A stretch of 34,579 bases of DNA from Magnetococcales bacterium (GTDB lineage: Bacteria > Pseudomonadota > Magnetococcia > Magnetococcales > UBA8363), in assembly GCA_015232645.1 (NCBI GenBank), contig JADFZF010000012.1, forward strand, positions 1 to 34,579. Direction: 5' to 3'. Under the pieces are notes generated by a model. It searched no databases, had not been told where the DNA came from, and worked only from the letters and a program-made list of their open reading frames with translations. Positions 7,326-16,256 of the stretch are shown here, in pieces. Both the position numbers and the translations under genes were made by a program. The number at the start of each line of letters is the position of its first letter. Within the stretch, counting starts at the first letter, position 1.

Positions 7326-8879
7326 ATGAAGACTGGAAAATTGTGTTTGACAAAAAGCGATGATCAGCCTCAGAAAGGGCCATGCCTGCAGAATGATCTA
7401 AGTAAACTATGGAAAGTAATGATCATTGACGATGATCCAGATGTTCACCATGTCACCAGGATGGTCCTTGGCAAGTTTCAATTTGAAGGTATGGGATTAC
7501 AATTTATTGATGGATACTCCGGTTCCGATGCCAAACGCCTTCTTCAGGACCATCCGGACACGGCCATCATTCTGTTGGACGTGGTGATGGAAACGGAGGA
7601 TTCTGGGCTCAAAATTGTTCAATTTATTCGACAGGAGCTGAAAAATCGCCTGATACGCATTATTCTCCGTACCGGTCAACCGGGACAGGCGCCGGAATTC
7701 GAGGTCACGGAAAAATACGATATCAACGATTATCGGGAAAAAACCAGTCTGAGTTCGACCGTTCTGGCCACTTCGTTGTACTCTTCGCTGCGCGCCTATC
7801 GGGATATACGCGCCCTGGATAAGACTCGAATGGGTTTACAAAAAATCATCCATGCCACGGGTAATTTATTTGAATTGCGTTCGCTCAACGAATTGGCCAT
7901 GGGCATCCTAACTCAAATAGCGGTCCTGCTTAATATGGGGAATCATGTCAGTTGCAGCGAAATGGAATGTTTTGCTGCCACTGACGAACTGGGACAACTG
8001 ACCATCTATGCCGCTTTAGGGAAATATGAACCTTTTGTAGGAAAACCGGTTCTGCAGGTAGTGTCCAGTGAGATAGGGGAGCTCATCGGCAAGGCCCAAA
8101 AAGAAAATAAAAGTCAATATGCCGATCGCTGTTATATCGGGCAGTTCAAAACTAAAAATGGCATAAGGAATATTCTTCATTTTTTATATAGCGAACCACT
8201 CCTGCCGTCGGACCGGGAACTGATCGATCTTTTTTCGTTAAGCATCTCGGCATCGTTGGAAAATCTCTTATTGAATCAAGAGGTCATCGAAACACAAAAG
8301 GCTGTGACCTTCACCCTGGGTGAGGTCATCGAGGCCCGCTCCGGGGAAGCGGGTCATCATGTCCGCCGGGTCGCGGAAGGTTCACGTCTTTTGGCTGGTC
8401 TGCTTGGTCTGGATCAGCGTGCAGTGGATTTGATCTGGATGGCGTCGCCGCTGCATGACCTGGGTAAAATTGGGATTGCCGATGCCATCCTCAATAAACC
8501 TGGCCCCTTGGACCCGGAGGAGTGGGACAGGATTCAGCAACATCCTTCGATCGGCTGCAAGGTGCTTCAAGGTCAGGACAAAGAGGTCATCCACGCAGGT
8601 CGCATCATTTGTGCCCAGCATCACGAAAAATGGGACGGTTCCGGGTATCCGGATGGGCTGTCGGGGGAATCGATCCATATTTTTGCCCGCATCACGGCCA
8701 TCATCGATGTCTTTGATGCTCTTTATCATAAACGAACGTACAAGCAGGCTTGGCCACTGGACAAGATCGTGGCCCTGTTCCAGGATGAAAAAGGGAAACA
8801 CTTTGAACCTCGGTTGGTCGATGTCTTCCTCGACCATTTGCCGTTGTTTTTAAGGATTCAGAACGATTATCAGGGATGA
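7326..8879 (+). CDS. REC-DUF3369-HD-GYP response regulator (c-di-GMP phosphodiesterase)
   Basis: The protein has 517 residues. An N-terminal receiver (about 30-155) carries the acidic cluster DDD and phospho-acceptor Asp85 in ILLDVVM. The middle (about 175-325) matches the DUF3369-type sensor module commonly found between REC and HD-GYP. The C-terminal HD-GYP domain shows the metal-binding HD pair at 377-378 (LHDLGKIG), HHEKWDGSGYPDG from 432 with GYP at 440-442, and a later DVFDAL motif. HD-GYP proteins hydrolyse c-di-GMP to pGpG or GMP, and the active-site residues I can see are complete. The ATG at 7326 follows GGTGGAGAG. The 19-base gap to the kinase gene implies cotranscription and pairing. 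If the kinase is inactive, this enzyme would lose its input. Confidence 0.93.
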   Translation: MKTGKLCLTKSDDQPQKGPCLQNDLSKLWKVMIIDDDPDVHHVTRMVLGKFQFEGMGLQFIDGYSGSDAKRLLQDHPDTAIILLDVVMETEDSGLKIVQFIRQELKNRLIRIILRTGQPGQAPEFEVTEKYDINDYREKTSLSSTVLATSLYSSLRAYRDIRALDKTRMGLQKIIHATGNLFELRSLNELAMGILTQIAVLLNMGNHVSCSEMECFAATDELGQLTIYAALGKYEPFVGKPVLQVVSSEIGELIGKAQKENKSQYADRCYIGQFKTKNGIRNILHFLYSEPLLPSDRELIDLFSLSISASLENLLLNQEVIETQKAVTFTLGEVIEARSGEAGHHVRRVAEGSRLLAGLLGLDQRAVDLIWMASPLHDLGKIGIADAILNKPGPLDPEEWDRIQQHPSIGCKVLQGQDKEVIHAGRIICAQHHEKWDGSGYPDGLSGESIHIFARITAIIDVFDALYHKRTYKQAWPLDKIVALFQDEKGKHFEPRLVDVFLDHLPLFLRIQNDYQG

Positions 8880-9234
8880 TTGGCCCGTCCTGGATCCTGA
8901 GGCAAGGGGGATTGGTGAATGGGACAGGTCCGGGAAACGGAGGCCTTCCCAGATCCACCCGATTCGCCAGTCCGGTTTATTTGACCGGATGCCCCTATCA
9001 TGCCGATGGAACCTTCCAAATCGTGTCAGCCTGAAAAGGTGGTTCGGTGACCGCGGTCCACCGGTGCCCCAGAGAATCTGTTGGTCGCGTTTGCATTTCG
9101 ATGACGAAGCAGGTACCATGGTGGCAGTTATGTTGTAACCAAACCACTTGACCTTATCAACAACCCGGTATGGCGTTGGAGGAACCTTGAGGTTTTCAAC
9201 GGCAATGGCACGTCTACCCCCCCTTTGATTTTTT
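8880..9234. other. Intergenic region before the diguanylate cyclase
   Basis: These 355 bases have no supported gene; the 135-codon minus-strand ORF at 8850-9257 runs across both neighbours' ends and looks like a shadow. A small hairpin, TCCGGT...ACCGGA (8971-8989), lacks a T-tract. A near-palindrome GGTGACCGCGGTCCACC lies around 9046-9062. TTGACC at 9148-9153 with TATGGC 15 bases later is a weak promoter candidate. The region probably ends the kinase/HD-GYP transcript and starts that of the cyclase. Confidence 0.4.
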
Positions 9235-10557
9235 ATGGATTTTAGTCTGAAGCCCATCCCCGTCCTGCTTGTCGATGATCAGGAGATCACCGGCTATGTC
9301 CTGAACAAGATGATTTCGGAGGAATTCCAGGGTGATTTTGTCCTGCACTCCATCCATAACCCTCACGCAGCCTTGTCCAAGGCCCAGGAGACGGCACCCG
9401 CCGTCATACTGTTGGATCTGGTCATGCCCGAAATGGACGGCTTGACGCTCCTCCACCAATTTCGACGACATCCCGGTTTCATCGATACCCCCATCATCAT
9501 GCTTTCTTCACAGGAAGAATCGTTTTTCAAGGCCAAGGCCTTTGAGATGGGGGCCAACGATTACCTGGTCAAATTACCGGAAAAAATTGAGCTGATGGCC
9601 CGTCTGCGCTATTACGCCCAAGCCTATTACAATTTGTTGCAGATCCGGGAATCCCATCGAATCCTCAAGGAAAAGGAACTGCAATTCCGCATTGTCACCG
9701 AATCGATTCTGGAAGCCATCGTCGCTGCGGATCTGAATGGGACGATCCGTTTCTGGAACCAGGGGGCAGCGACACTCTTCGGCTACGGTCGGGACGCCAT
9801 CCTTGGTCAACAGGTGGACCGGCTGATCGCCCCCCGATTCAACGCCGAGTTCAAGCAATGTTTCACCGCATTGATGGCCAAGGGAACGTTGACACAGTGT
9901 GAAGTACGCGAATGGCTCGGGGTGCATCAGGATGGACGGGAATTTCCCATGGAAATTTCCATCAACTCCTGGACCGAAGAAGGCCAAACTCTCATTGCCA
10001 GCGTGATCCGCGATATTACCCAACGCAAGAAGGAAGAGGATCGCATTCGTTACCAGGCCAATTACGACCTGCTGACCGATCTTCCCAACCGTCATTATTT
10101 CATGCAACGCCTGGATGAAAGCATCTCCCTGGCCCACCGCCAGGGGGTTTCGTTTTCGTTGTTGTTCATTGATCTGGATCGGTTCAAATGGGTCAATGAT
10201 ACCCTGGGGCACGATGCGGGCGACCTGCTGCTGCAACAGGTGACGCAACGAATGAAACATTGTATCCGCACCACCGATACCTTGGGACGCCTCGGCGGCG
10301 ACGAGTTCACCGCCATCCTTTACGATATCAACCCATTCGGGACCAAGATCGTTGCCAGAAAAATATTGGATGAACTGTCCAAGCCTTTCATGCTTCAGGC
10401 GCGCCAAGTGCAGATTTCCGCCAGCATTGGCGTCACGTTGTATCCGGAAGATAACGAAAACAAGGAATCCCTGCTCAAGAATGCCGATGTTGCCATGTAC
10501 GTCGCCAAGACTGCCGGGAAGAACCGATATTGGTTCTTTAACCCCGTGGAAAATTGA
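9235..10557 (+). CDS. REC-PAS-GGDEF diguanylate cyclase
   Basis: The protein has 440 residues. The receiver (about 8-130) has the acidic pair Asp14-Asp15, phospho-acceptor Asp61 (LLDLVMPEMDG) and the conserved Lys in DYLVKLP. A PAS domain follows (about 145-265), ending in the typical SVIRDITQRKKEEDRI linker. The GGDEF domain (about 275-438) has an intact GGDEF at 354-358 and an RTTD product-inhibition site at 345-348, five residues upstream. It should therefore make c-di-GMP from GTP and be feedback-inhibited. No transmembrane segment is present. The ATG at 9235 has no strong ribosome site, but later starts would cut into the receiver. It sits 154 bases upstream of the chemosensory operon and could be its cyclase in trans, though cotranscription is not shown. 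Confidence 0.93.
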   Translation: MDFSLKPIPVLLVDDQEITGYVLNKMISEEFQGDFVLHSIHNPHAALSKAQETAPAVILLDLVMPEMDGLTLLHQFRRHPGFIDTPIIMLSSQEESFFKAKAFEMGANDYLVKLPEKIELMARLRYYAQAYYNLLQIRESHRILKEKELQFRIVTESILEAIVAADLNGTIRFWNQGAATLFGYGRDAILGQQVDRLIAPRFNAEFKQCFTALMAKGTLTQCEVREWLGVHQDGREFPMEISINSWTEEGQTLIASVIRDITQRKKEEDRIRYQANYDLLTDLPNRHYFMQRLDESISLAHRQGVSFSLLFIDLDRFKWVNDTLGHDAGDLLLQQVTQRMKHCIRTTDTLGRLGGDEFTAILYDINPFGTKIVARKILDELSKPFMLQARQVQISASIGVTLYPEDNENKESLLKNADVAMYVAKTAGKNRYWFFNPVEN

Positions 10558-10711
10558 TTCCATGAATAGTAATCGTCAAGGTATGGTTTTCCAAGGCCAC
10601 GATCCGCGGATCCCGCCGGCGGCTGACATTGGGGGAATGGATTGGGTCCTCGGGTTGTTCTGTCGAGGAGGATCGGCAACCGGGGCAAACCAGGATGGAT
10701 AGGGAGCAGAC

Positions 10712-12019
10712 ATGAAGCAAGGCCACCCAATGAGCCGTCGTTTTTTTCTCAAGTCATCCCTGGCCGCGGGGACTATTTTGCCGACGGTTCTGGGGATGCT
10801 GCCCCATCCGGTCGGCGGACGGGCCCTGGCACAGTCGGAAAAAGGAGTCGGCCAGGGCTGGCTGGAACTGGCGGCCCGACGGGGCGAGCCAACGGGGAAA
10901 TTTGGCAAAATTGGCGATCCGGTCACCCTGACGGTGGGATACCAACCGTATTGTACCCCCTATTGGACATCAACCGTCAACAAGCAGGCACAGCTCTGGG
11001 CGCAATATCTTCCCAAAGGGAGTCGGGTGCTGTGGTTTCGATCCCTTTCCGGACCACTCATTGGCAATAATATGAATGCCGGCAGCAATCAGTTCGGTTA
11101 TATGGCGGAGACTCCGGCGCTCCGGGCCGGGGATATTGTCGCTTGCGACATGGTTTCGGTGACCGGCTACGACTCGGGAGAAACCGGAGCCATCGTCGTG
11201 CGTCGGGATTTATGGGATGAAAAAAAAGTGGCAGCGCCGGTCGACCTGAAAGGAAAACCAGTCGGCACCCCCTTTGGTTCCTATTCCCATCGGCAGTGTC
11301 TCACCTGGATGGAGCAAAACAAAATCGACCTTGATCTGCTTGACCGCTCCATCGAACTGCAAATGAGTCAACTCAAACAGGGAACTCTCTGGGCCAGCGC
11401 CCTGTGGGAACCCTACCCGTCGTGGATGGAATATCGGCATTTGGTCAAGCGTTGGATTTCTGGATTGGAGATGCCCTGTACCTGCACCACGACCAACAAA
11501 GAGGCGACGCCACATACCTTTCGGGTGGTCGGGGCCACCTTGGCGGTCCAGGATTGGATACGTGAAAGACCCGATATTATCGCCGCGTATCTAAAATCGG
11601 AAGAGGAAAGCCGTGATCTGCTGACCCATGCTCCCGACCTGGCGGCCTATTACATCTGGAGCGATATTCCGGAAGTGCCGCCACCGGTGATTCGCTCCAG
11701 TCTGGACATGATGGTTTGGGATGGTCGGATCACCGCCGCCATCCGGACCCATTTACAGGGATGTGCGCGCCTGTGGCGTGCCCACGGTCAGCTGCAACAT
11801 GAACGTTCTCAAAATCCCGATGCGTATGTGGACGAATGGGCCAATGGTGGTTTTCTTGACTTGGCCATTGGGGAAATGCAACAAGAGCGACGTTGGACTT
11901 CCGCCACCCAACCCGGTTTTCCCAAACTTATGAATGATGGACAACGTCAGCGTCATGAGTGGTCACGCTATGCCGATATTCAGGTACGCCAGGTCCCCTG
12001 GTCGCCAACCAGGCTATAG
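10712..12019 (+). CDS. Tat-exported NrtA/SsuA/TauA-type substrate-binding protein
   Basis: The protein has 435 residues. The N-terminus carries a consensus twin-arginine motif SRRFFLK, a hydrophobic stretch, and a likely cleavage site at ALAQS, so it is exported folded to the periplasm. The body resembles the NMT1/NrtA/SsuA class of binding proteins, for example DLKGKPVGTPFGSYSH, followed by an LKQGTLWASALWEPYP hinge/pocket segment. That class binds nitrate, sulfonates, taurine or pyrimidine precursors; the ligand here cannot be read from the sequence. The start at 10712 follows AGGGAGCAGAC. No permease or ATPase gene is present. Instead a chemoreceptor gene begins 68 bases downstream, so a sensing rather than a transport role is plausible. 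Confidence 0.82.
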   Translation: MKQGHPMSRRFFLKSSLAAGTILPTVLGMLPHPVGGRALAQSEKGVGQGWLELAARRGEPTGKFGKIGDPVTLTVGYQPYCTPYWTSTVNKQAQLWAQYLPKGSRVLWFRSLSGPLIGNNMNAGSNQFGYMAETPALRAGDIVACDMVSVTGYDSGETGAIVVRRDLWDEKKVAAPVDLKGKPVGTPFGSYSHRQCLTWMEQNKIDLDLLDRSIELQMSQLKQGTLWASALWEPYPSWMEYRHLVKRWISGLEMPCTCTTTNKEATPHTFRVVGATLAVQDWIRERPDIIAAYLKSEEESRDLLTHAPDLAAYYIWSDIPEVPPPVIRSSLDMMVWDGRITAAIRTHLQGCARLWRAHGQLQHERSQNPDAYVDEWANGGFLDLAIGEMQQERRWTSATQPGFPKLMNDGQRQRHEWSRYADIQVRQVPWSPTRL

Positions 12020-12087
12020 CTTGTCGGCCCGGCCCATGACCCCTTGCCCCAGACCTCAGGGGCACCTTCCGGCCAGAGGGGGAGCAG

Positions 12088-14703
12088 GTGGATTTTAATT
12101 TTTCTTTACGTAATAAGCTGTTGCTGACTTCCCTGGCCATTGGGCTGTTGCCGGTATTCCTGATGGGGTTGATTACGACCTACCAGGGGGCCAGTACAGT
12201 TCGACAGAGCGAATTGGAACATTTGCAGAGTATTCGCGATCTGAAAAAAACACATATCGAAAAATTTTTTCTGGAGCGAAAGCGCGATCTGAATTCCCTG
12301 ATGGATGTGGCGCAACTGCTGGAATACGAAGCGGAGTCGCGTCTGCGCAACATCGTCGAAAGCAGGAAGCAGTATACGGAATTGTTTTTCAGGGAACGCC
12401 TGATCGATGCCAAGGTGTTTTCCCGCAGTGAATCGCTGACCCAGGCAGTTGACCAGTTTTCCGGGGCCTTCAAGGTGGAGGGTCAGCGGATCGGGGGAAT
12501 GGCGTGGAAGGCGGCATCAGACCGATTTGCGACCGAAATCGATCAATACCGTCAGGAACGCGGTTTTGATGATGTGCTGCTGTTGGACACCATGGGCAAC
12601 GTTGTCTACGCCGCCGCCCAGGGGAGTGACGCCGGAGGGAACATCCATCGCGATCCCCTGGACAAGACCTCCTTGAATACCGCTTTTACCCTGGGACTAA
12701 AAGGTGTTCACATCGAGGATTTTGCCCCCTATGCCCCGGTCCGCGGCGAGATGTCGGCGTTCATCACCGCGCCAGTGCAACGATTTGGCGAGGTCATCGG
12801 CGTACTGGCCTTGCGCCTTTCCGTGACCACCATCGATGCCATCGTTCAGAGCTTTGCCGGGATGGGGAAAAGTGGCCGGGTCGCTTTTCTCACCCCATCC
12901 GGCCCTCTGCCACGTTCTTCGTTTTATCCGGCGGCCGCGGTCGCCCTGACCACTGCGGGTGATCATGAAGGGGACGCCAAAGAGGGGTCACCCATCCGAT
13001 TCGTGGCCGAGGATGGCAGTGGCATTCTCCGTTTGGCCAGCGTGATGCCCGTCAACATACCGGGTCTGCAATGGCGTTTGGAGGCCGGCGTCCGCCTGGA
13101 TGAAGTGATTAACCCGGTGGGCGACAAGGCCTATGAAAGCTTTTTTTCCCGTTATGTGCAAAACCTGGGTTATGAAAATTTATACATGGTTCAACCAGGA
13201 GGTCGGGTATTTTTCGCCGCCCGTCCCAGCGATCTTCTCGGTGTCAACCTGTTGGAGGACCCCAGAAGCAAAAAGACCCATCTGGCTGGGATGTTGCGGA
13301 CGGTTTTGGAACAACATGGCGAGGGGATCAGCGATTTGATCCCTTTGGGATTGGCCGGTGACGCCCCATTCAGTTTCATCGCCCGTCCTTTGCTGGCCAA
13401 CGACAAGGTGGCGTTGGTGGTGGTGCTGCAAATGGCGGATACTTTCATCAACGACATTATGAAACAGCGCCATGGCTCGGAGGACAATGGTGAAACCTAT
13501 CTCGTCGGCCCCGACCATTTGCTGCGGTCCGATCCGGTTCTGGACCCGGAACATTTTTCGGTGCGCCAATCGTTTGCCAACCCGGATCGCAACCGGGTGG
13601 ATACCCCTGCCGTCCGCAGAGCGTTGGAACAGCAGTCGGGTTCCATGGAAAGCGTCAACTATCGTAACGATCCCGTATTCGTCTCCTTTGCTCCGGTACA
13701 GGCGGGTCAAGTGACCTGGGCCCTGGTGGCGGAACGAGATCGGGATGCCGTGTTGCGGCCAGTGAGGAAGTTACAATTTATTTTTTTGGCATCGGCGTTG
13801 GCGATCACGTTGCTTGTGGTCGTGGTCGGCTGGTGGAGTTCGCGGCGGATCACGCAGACGTTGACCTTGGTTTCCCAGGAGACGGTGAGGGCGGCGGGGG
13901 AAATCGCCGCGACCATTCTGCAACAGGAACGTATCTCTCGGGCCCAGGCGGATGCCATGACCGAAGTGGCGGCTGGAATGGAGAGGCTGTTTGAGACCGC
14001 ACGGCGCTCGGTGGAACAGGCGGATGCCGCCGTGGCGGAGAGTGGCAGTGTCCTGGAGTTGGCCAAAAGCGGAGAGGAACGGTTGTCGGCGCTCCAGGGG
14101 AGCATGGATACCAATGGACGCAGTGCCGAATCGGTGGCGCAACAGATCCGTTCCTTGAGCGACAAGTTTGTTCAGATCGATGAAATCAGCGCCATGATGA
14201 CCGACTTTGCGGTCGAAACCAAAATGTTGGCCATGAATGCCGCGGTTGAGGCGGTACGGGCGGGGGCCAAAGGCAAGGGATTCACGGTATTGGCGGAAGA
14301 AATACGTAAACTGGCCGAGGACAGCAAACGTTCCACCGATCGGATCAACAATTTGGTGTTGGAACTGCGTCAGGTGACCACCGGAACGGTCAAGGAATCC
14401 CACGAAGGGGCGAGGACCGCCCAGGAAGGTCTCGCTATGGCCCGTGAGACCATCGGCACCTTTGCCCAGGTGACTGCCTCGGCCGAGAACGCCGCCGCCA
14501 ACGCCGGACAAATTACCCTCAACCTGCGCAACGAAGAGGAAGAGATCAAACAACAGTTGCTCAACATCACCAGGATGAAAGAGGCGGCAGGCGAAAATGC
14601 ATCGGGGATTGCCCTGATCTCCGAAGGGGTAAGAAATTTCGACCGCATCGTCAGGGTGTTGGATGGTTTCATCCACGGCAGGCCTTCCGCAGGCAACCAG
14701 TGA
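12088..14703 (+). CDS. Chemoreceptor 1 (MCP) with duplicated periplasmic sensor
   Basis: The protein has 871 residues. The GTG start at 12088 follows GAGGGGGAGCAG. Transmembrane helices lie near 10-34 and 562-583, giving an unusually large periplasmic region of about 525 residues. It contains two similar Cache-like modules: GFDDVLLLDTMGNVVY and GYENLYMVQPGGRVFF open each one. A third segment before TM2 resembles the membrane-proximal half. I see no HAMP domain after TM2. The cytoplasmic signalling tip reads ETKMLAMNAAVEAVRAGAKGKGF (about 709-731) against the common QTNLLALNAAIEAARAGE; the usual Glu after RAG is Ala727. There is no NWETF-type C-terminal pentapeptide for CheR. Its stop overlaps the cheR start by four bases (GTGA). 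It probably recruits the CheW and CheA encoded downstream. Confidence 0.92.
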   Translation: MDFNFSLRNKLLLTSLAIGLLPVFLMGLITTYQGASTVRQSELEHLQSIRDLKKTHIEKFFLERKRDLNSLMDVAQLLEYEAESRLRNIVESRKQYTELFFRERLIDAKVFSRSESLTQAVDQFSGAFKVEGQRIGGMAWKAASDRFATEIDQYRQERGFDDVLLLDTMGNVVYAAAQGSDAGGNIHRDPLDKTSLNTAFTLGLKGVHIEDFAPYAPVRGEMSAFITAPVQRFGEVIGVLALRLSVTTIDAIVQSFAGMGKSGRVAFLTPSGPLPRSSFYPAAAVALTTAGDHEGDAKEGSPIRFVAEDGSGILRLASVMPVNIPGLQWRLEAGVRLDEVINPVGDKAYESFFSRYVQNLGYENLYMVQPGGRVFFAARPSDLLGVNLLEDPRSKKTHLAGMLRTVLEQHGEGISDLIPLGLAGDAPFSFIARPLLANDKVALVVVLQMADTFINDIMKQRHGSEDNGETYLVGPDHLLRSDPVLDPEHFSVRQSFANPDRNRVDTPAVRRALEQQSGSMESVNYRNDPVFVSFAPVQAGQVTWALVAERDRDAVLRPVRKLQFIFLASALAITLLVVVVGWWSSRRITQTLTLVSQETVRAAGEIAATILQQERISRAQADAMTEVAAGMERLFETARRSVEQADAAVAESGSVLELAKSGEERLSALQGSMDTNGRSAESVAQQIRSLSDKFVQIDEISAMMTDFAVETKMLAMNAAVEAVRAGAKGKGFTVLAEEIRKLAEDSKRSTDRINNLVLELRQVTTGTVKESHEGARTAQEGLAMARETIGTFAQVTASAENAAANAGQITLNLRNEEEEIKQQLLNITRMKEAAGENASGIALISEGVRNFDRIVRVLDGFIHGRPSAGNQ

Positions 14704-16256
14704 ATGCCCCCGCGATGTCCGATAACGATGGTCGCTACGATCAAATGGGATCGAACGCTGGAAGGGATTGGTGGTTACGGTTCGAGTCCCTTCTGGAACA
14801 GAAAACCGGGCTATCCCTGGCCCATCCGCGGTCGTTGATTGCCGACCTGGTCGGTCAGCGGATGACGGCATGGAACCTGTCCGACCGCGACGCCTATCTG
14901 TCCCTGTTGTACGATATCGACAAAGGGCGGTGGGAATGGTCGGTGTTGCTGTCGGCACTACCGGTCCATGAGAGCTATTTTTTCCGCGATCCCGATCAAT
15001 TTTCTGTCATCCGGGAGCAACTGTTGCCGGAATTGTGGCGAGGGAAACGGGGGCAGGAGGGGGAACTGTCGATTTGGAGCGCCGGCTGTGCCAGCGGCGA
15101 AGAGGCCTATACCCTGGCCATGATATTGGAGGATTGGTCGGTCGCCACGACGACCGATCCGTGGCCTATCCGCATATTGGGAACCGATATGGACCCCAAT
15201 GGTATCCAGCAGGCCCGGGAGGGGCGTTATCGATCGTGGTCGTTTCGCAGCGTCGCGCCCGAGGTGTTGGCGACCTTTTTTCATGCCGAGGGGGATCAGT
15301 GGTACCGTATCGATTCGCGTCTGAGGAATCGGGTCCGGTTTGAGGAACTCAATCTTTTGGAAGCCGAGCACCATCTGGGTCAGGAACCACGGTTCGACCT
15401 GGTGCTGTGCCGCAATGTGTTCATCTACCTTTCTCCCCAGGCGGTGCGGCATATTTTGACGGCGATGCATGCCCTGTTGCGACCGGGAGGGTATCTGGTG
15501 ACCGGGCATGCGGAACTCGACCTGCAGCTCGTGGCCCGGCATGGTTATCGGACGCGGAATTTTCCCCACAGTCGGGTGTATCAAAAACCGCTGCCTGGTG
15601 AGGAACCGGTCGGGAGTTCACCCCTATCCCGGGGGGGATTCAAACCGGGAAGTCCCTGGTCGGTCCAGGCTCCGAATCCGCGTCCAAGTACCGATCATTC
15701 GCCAGGGATGTCATCAGGCAGGCCGGGTCTTGCGGTCAGCGGCGATGATGGTGCCGGTCCCGACATGGTGTGCGCACGGATGCGACGGCATATCGTGGCT
15801 GGACGTCATGCCGCGGCCCAGGCGGAAGGGGAAGCGGCCAGGCCGATCCATCCCAATGATGCCCCCATCCAGACCATGCTGGCCTGGGCCTTGGCCAATC
15901 TGGGCCGATCGGCCCTGGCGGAAGAATCGTGTCTGGAAGCGATTCGGATGGATCCCACCGCCTCGGAACCGCATCATCTGTTGGGCCAGATCTTGTCGGA
16001 AACCCAGAGGTTTGCCGAGGCGGAAGGGAGTTTTCGCATGGCGATTTATCTCGACCCCGGCGACATTTTGGCCATGATCGAGTTGGGCAATACCTTGGCC
16101 AGACTCGGACGGCGACAAGAAGCGCGACGGGAGTGGATGGTGGCAAGGAATCTGTTGGCGCGAGAACCTGACGATCGGCAGGTGGGCGTCTTTGAACACT
16201 GGTCGGTGGCATCATTGAAAATTGAACTGGAACGCCTGCTGCGCGAAGGTGGCTAA
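14700..16256 (+). CDS. cheR: CheR methyltransferase with C-terminal TPR repeats (WspC-like)
   Basis: The protein has 518 residues from GTG 14700; an ATG at 14715 is an alternative. The N-terminal helical domain is followed by the CheR signature VHESYFFRDPDQF. The SAM-binding loop is WSAGCASGEEAYTLAM, then LGTDMDPNGIQQAREGRY and LVLCRNVFIYLS. It methylates receptor glutamates using SAM. After a Pro/Ser-rich linker (about 285-345), residues 355-515 form TPR-like helices (ALANLGRSALAEESCLEAIRMDP, LLGQILSETQRFAEAEGSFRMAI). CheR-TPR fusions typify Wsp and other alternative-function systems, where the TPR replaces pentapeptide tethering; neither receptor here has a pentapeptide. The GTGA overlap with the receptor and the zero-base junction to cheW indicate translational coupling. 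Confidence 0.94.
   Translation: MNAPAMSDNDGRYDQMGSNAGRDWWLRFESLLEQKTGLSLAHPRSLIADLVGQRMTAWNLSDRDAYLSLLYDIDKGRWEWSVLLSALPVHESYFFRDPDQFSVIREQLLPELWRGKRGQEGELSIWSAGCASGEEAYTLAMILEDWSVATTTDPWPIRILGTDMDPNGIQQAREGRYRSWSFRSVAPEVLATFFHAEGDQWYRIDSRLRNRVRFEELNLLEAEHHLGQEPRFDLVLCRNVFIYLSPQAVRHILTAMHALLRPGGYLVTGHAELDLQLVARHGYRTRNFPHSRVYQKPLPGEEPVGSSPLSRGGFKPGSPWSVQAPNPRPSTDHSPGMSSGRPGLAVSGDDGAGPDMVCARMRRHIVAGRHAAAQAEGEAARPIHPNDAPIQTMLAWALANLGRSALAEESCLEAIRMDPTASEPHHLLGQILSETQRFAEAEGSFRMAIYLDPGDILAMIELGNTLARLGRRQEARREWMVARNLLAREPDDRQVGVFEHWSVASLKIELERLLREGG

Noticed and set aside
8850-9257. 135-codon minus-strand ORF in the 8880-9234 gap
   Set aside because: Overlaps the ends of both flanking genes, has arginine/proline-rich shadow composition and no ribosome site.
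14779-14790. tRNA T-arm-like GGTTCGAGTCCC
   Set aside because: Inside the cheR coding sequence, with no acceptor stem, anticodon arm or other tRNA parts around it.
13771-14958. 395-codon minus-strand ORF opposite receptor 1 and cheR
   Set aside because: Spans the junction of two well-supported genes and has low-complexity, motif-free sequence.
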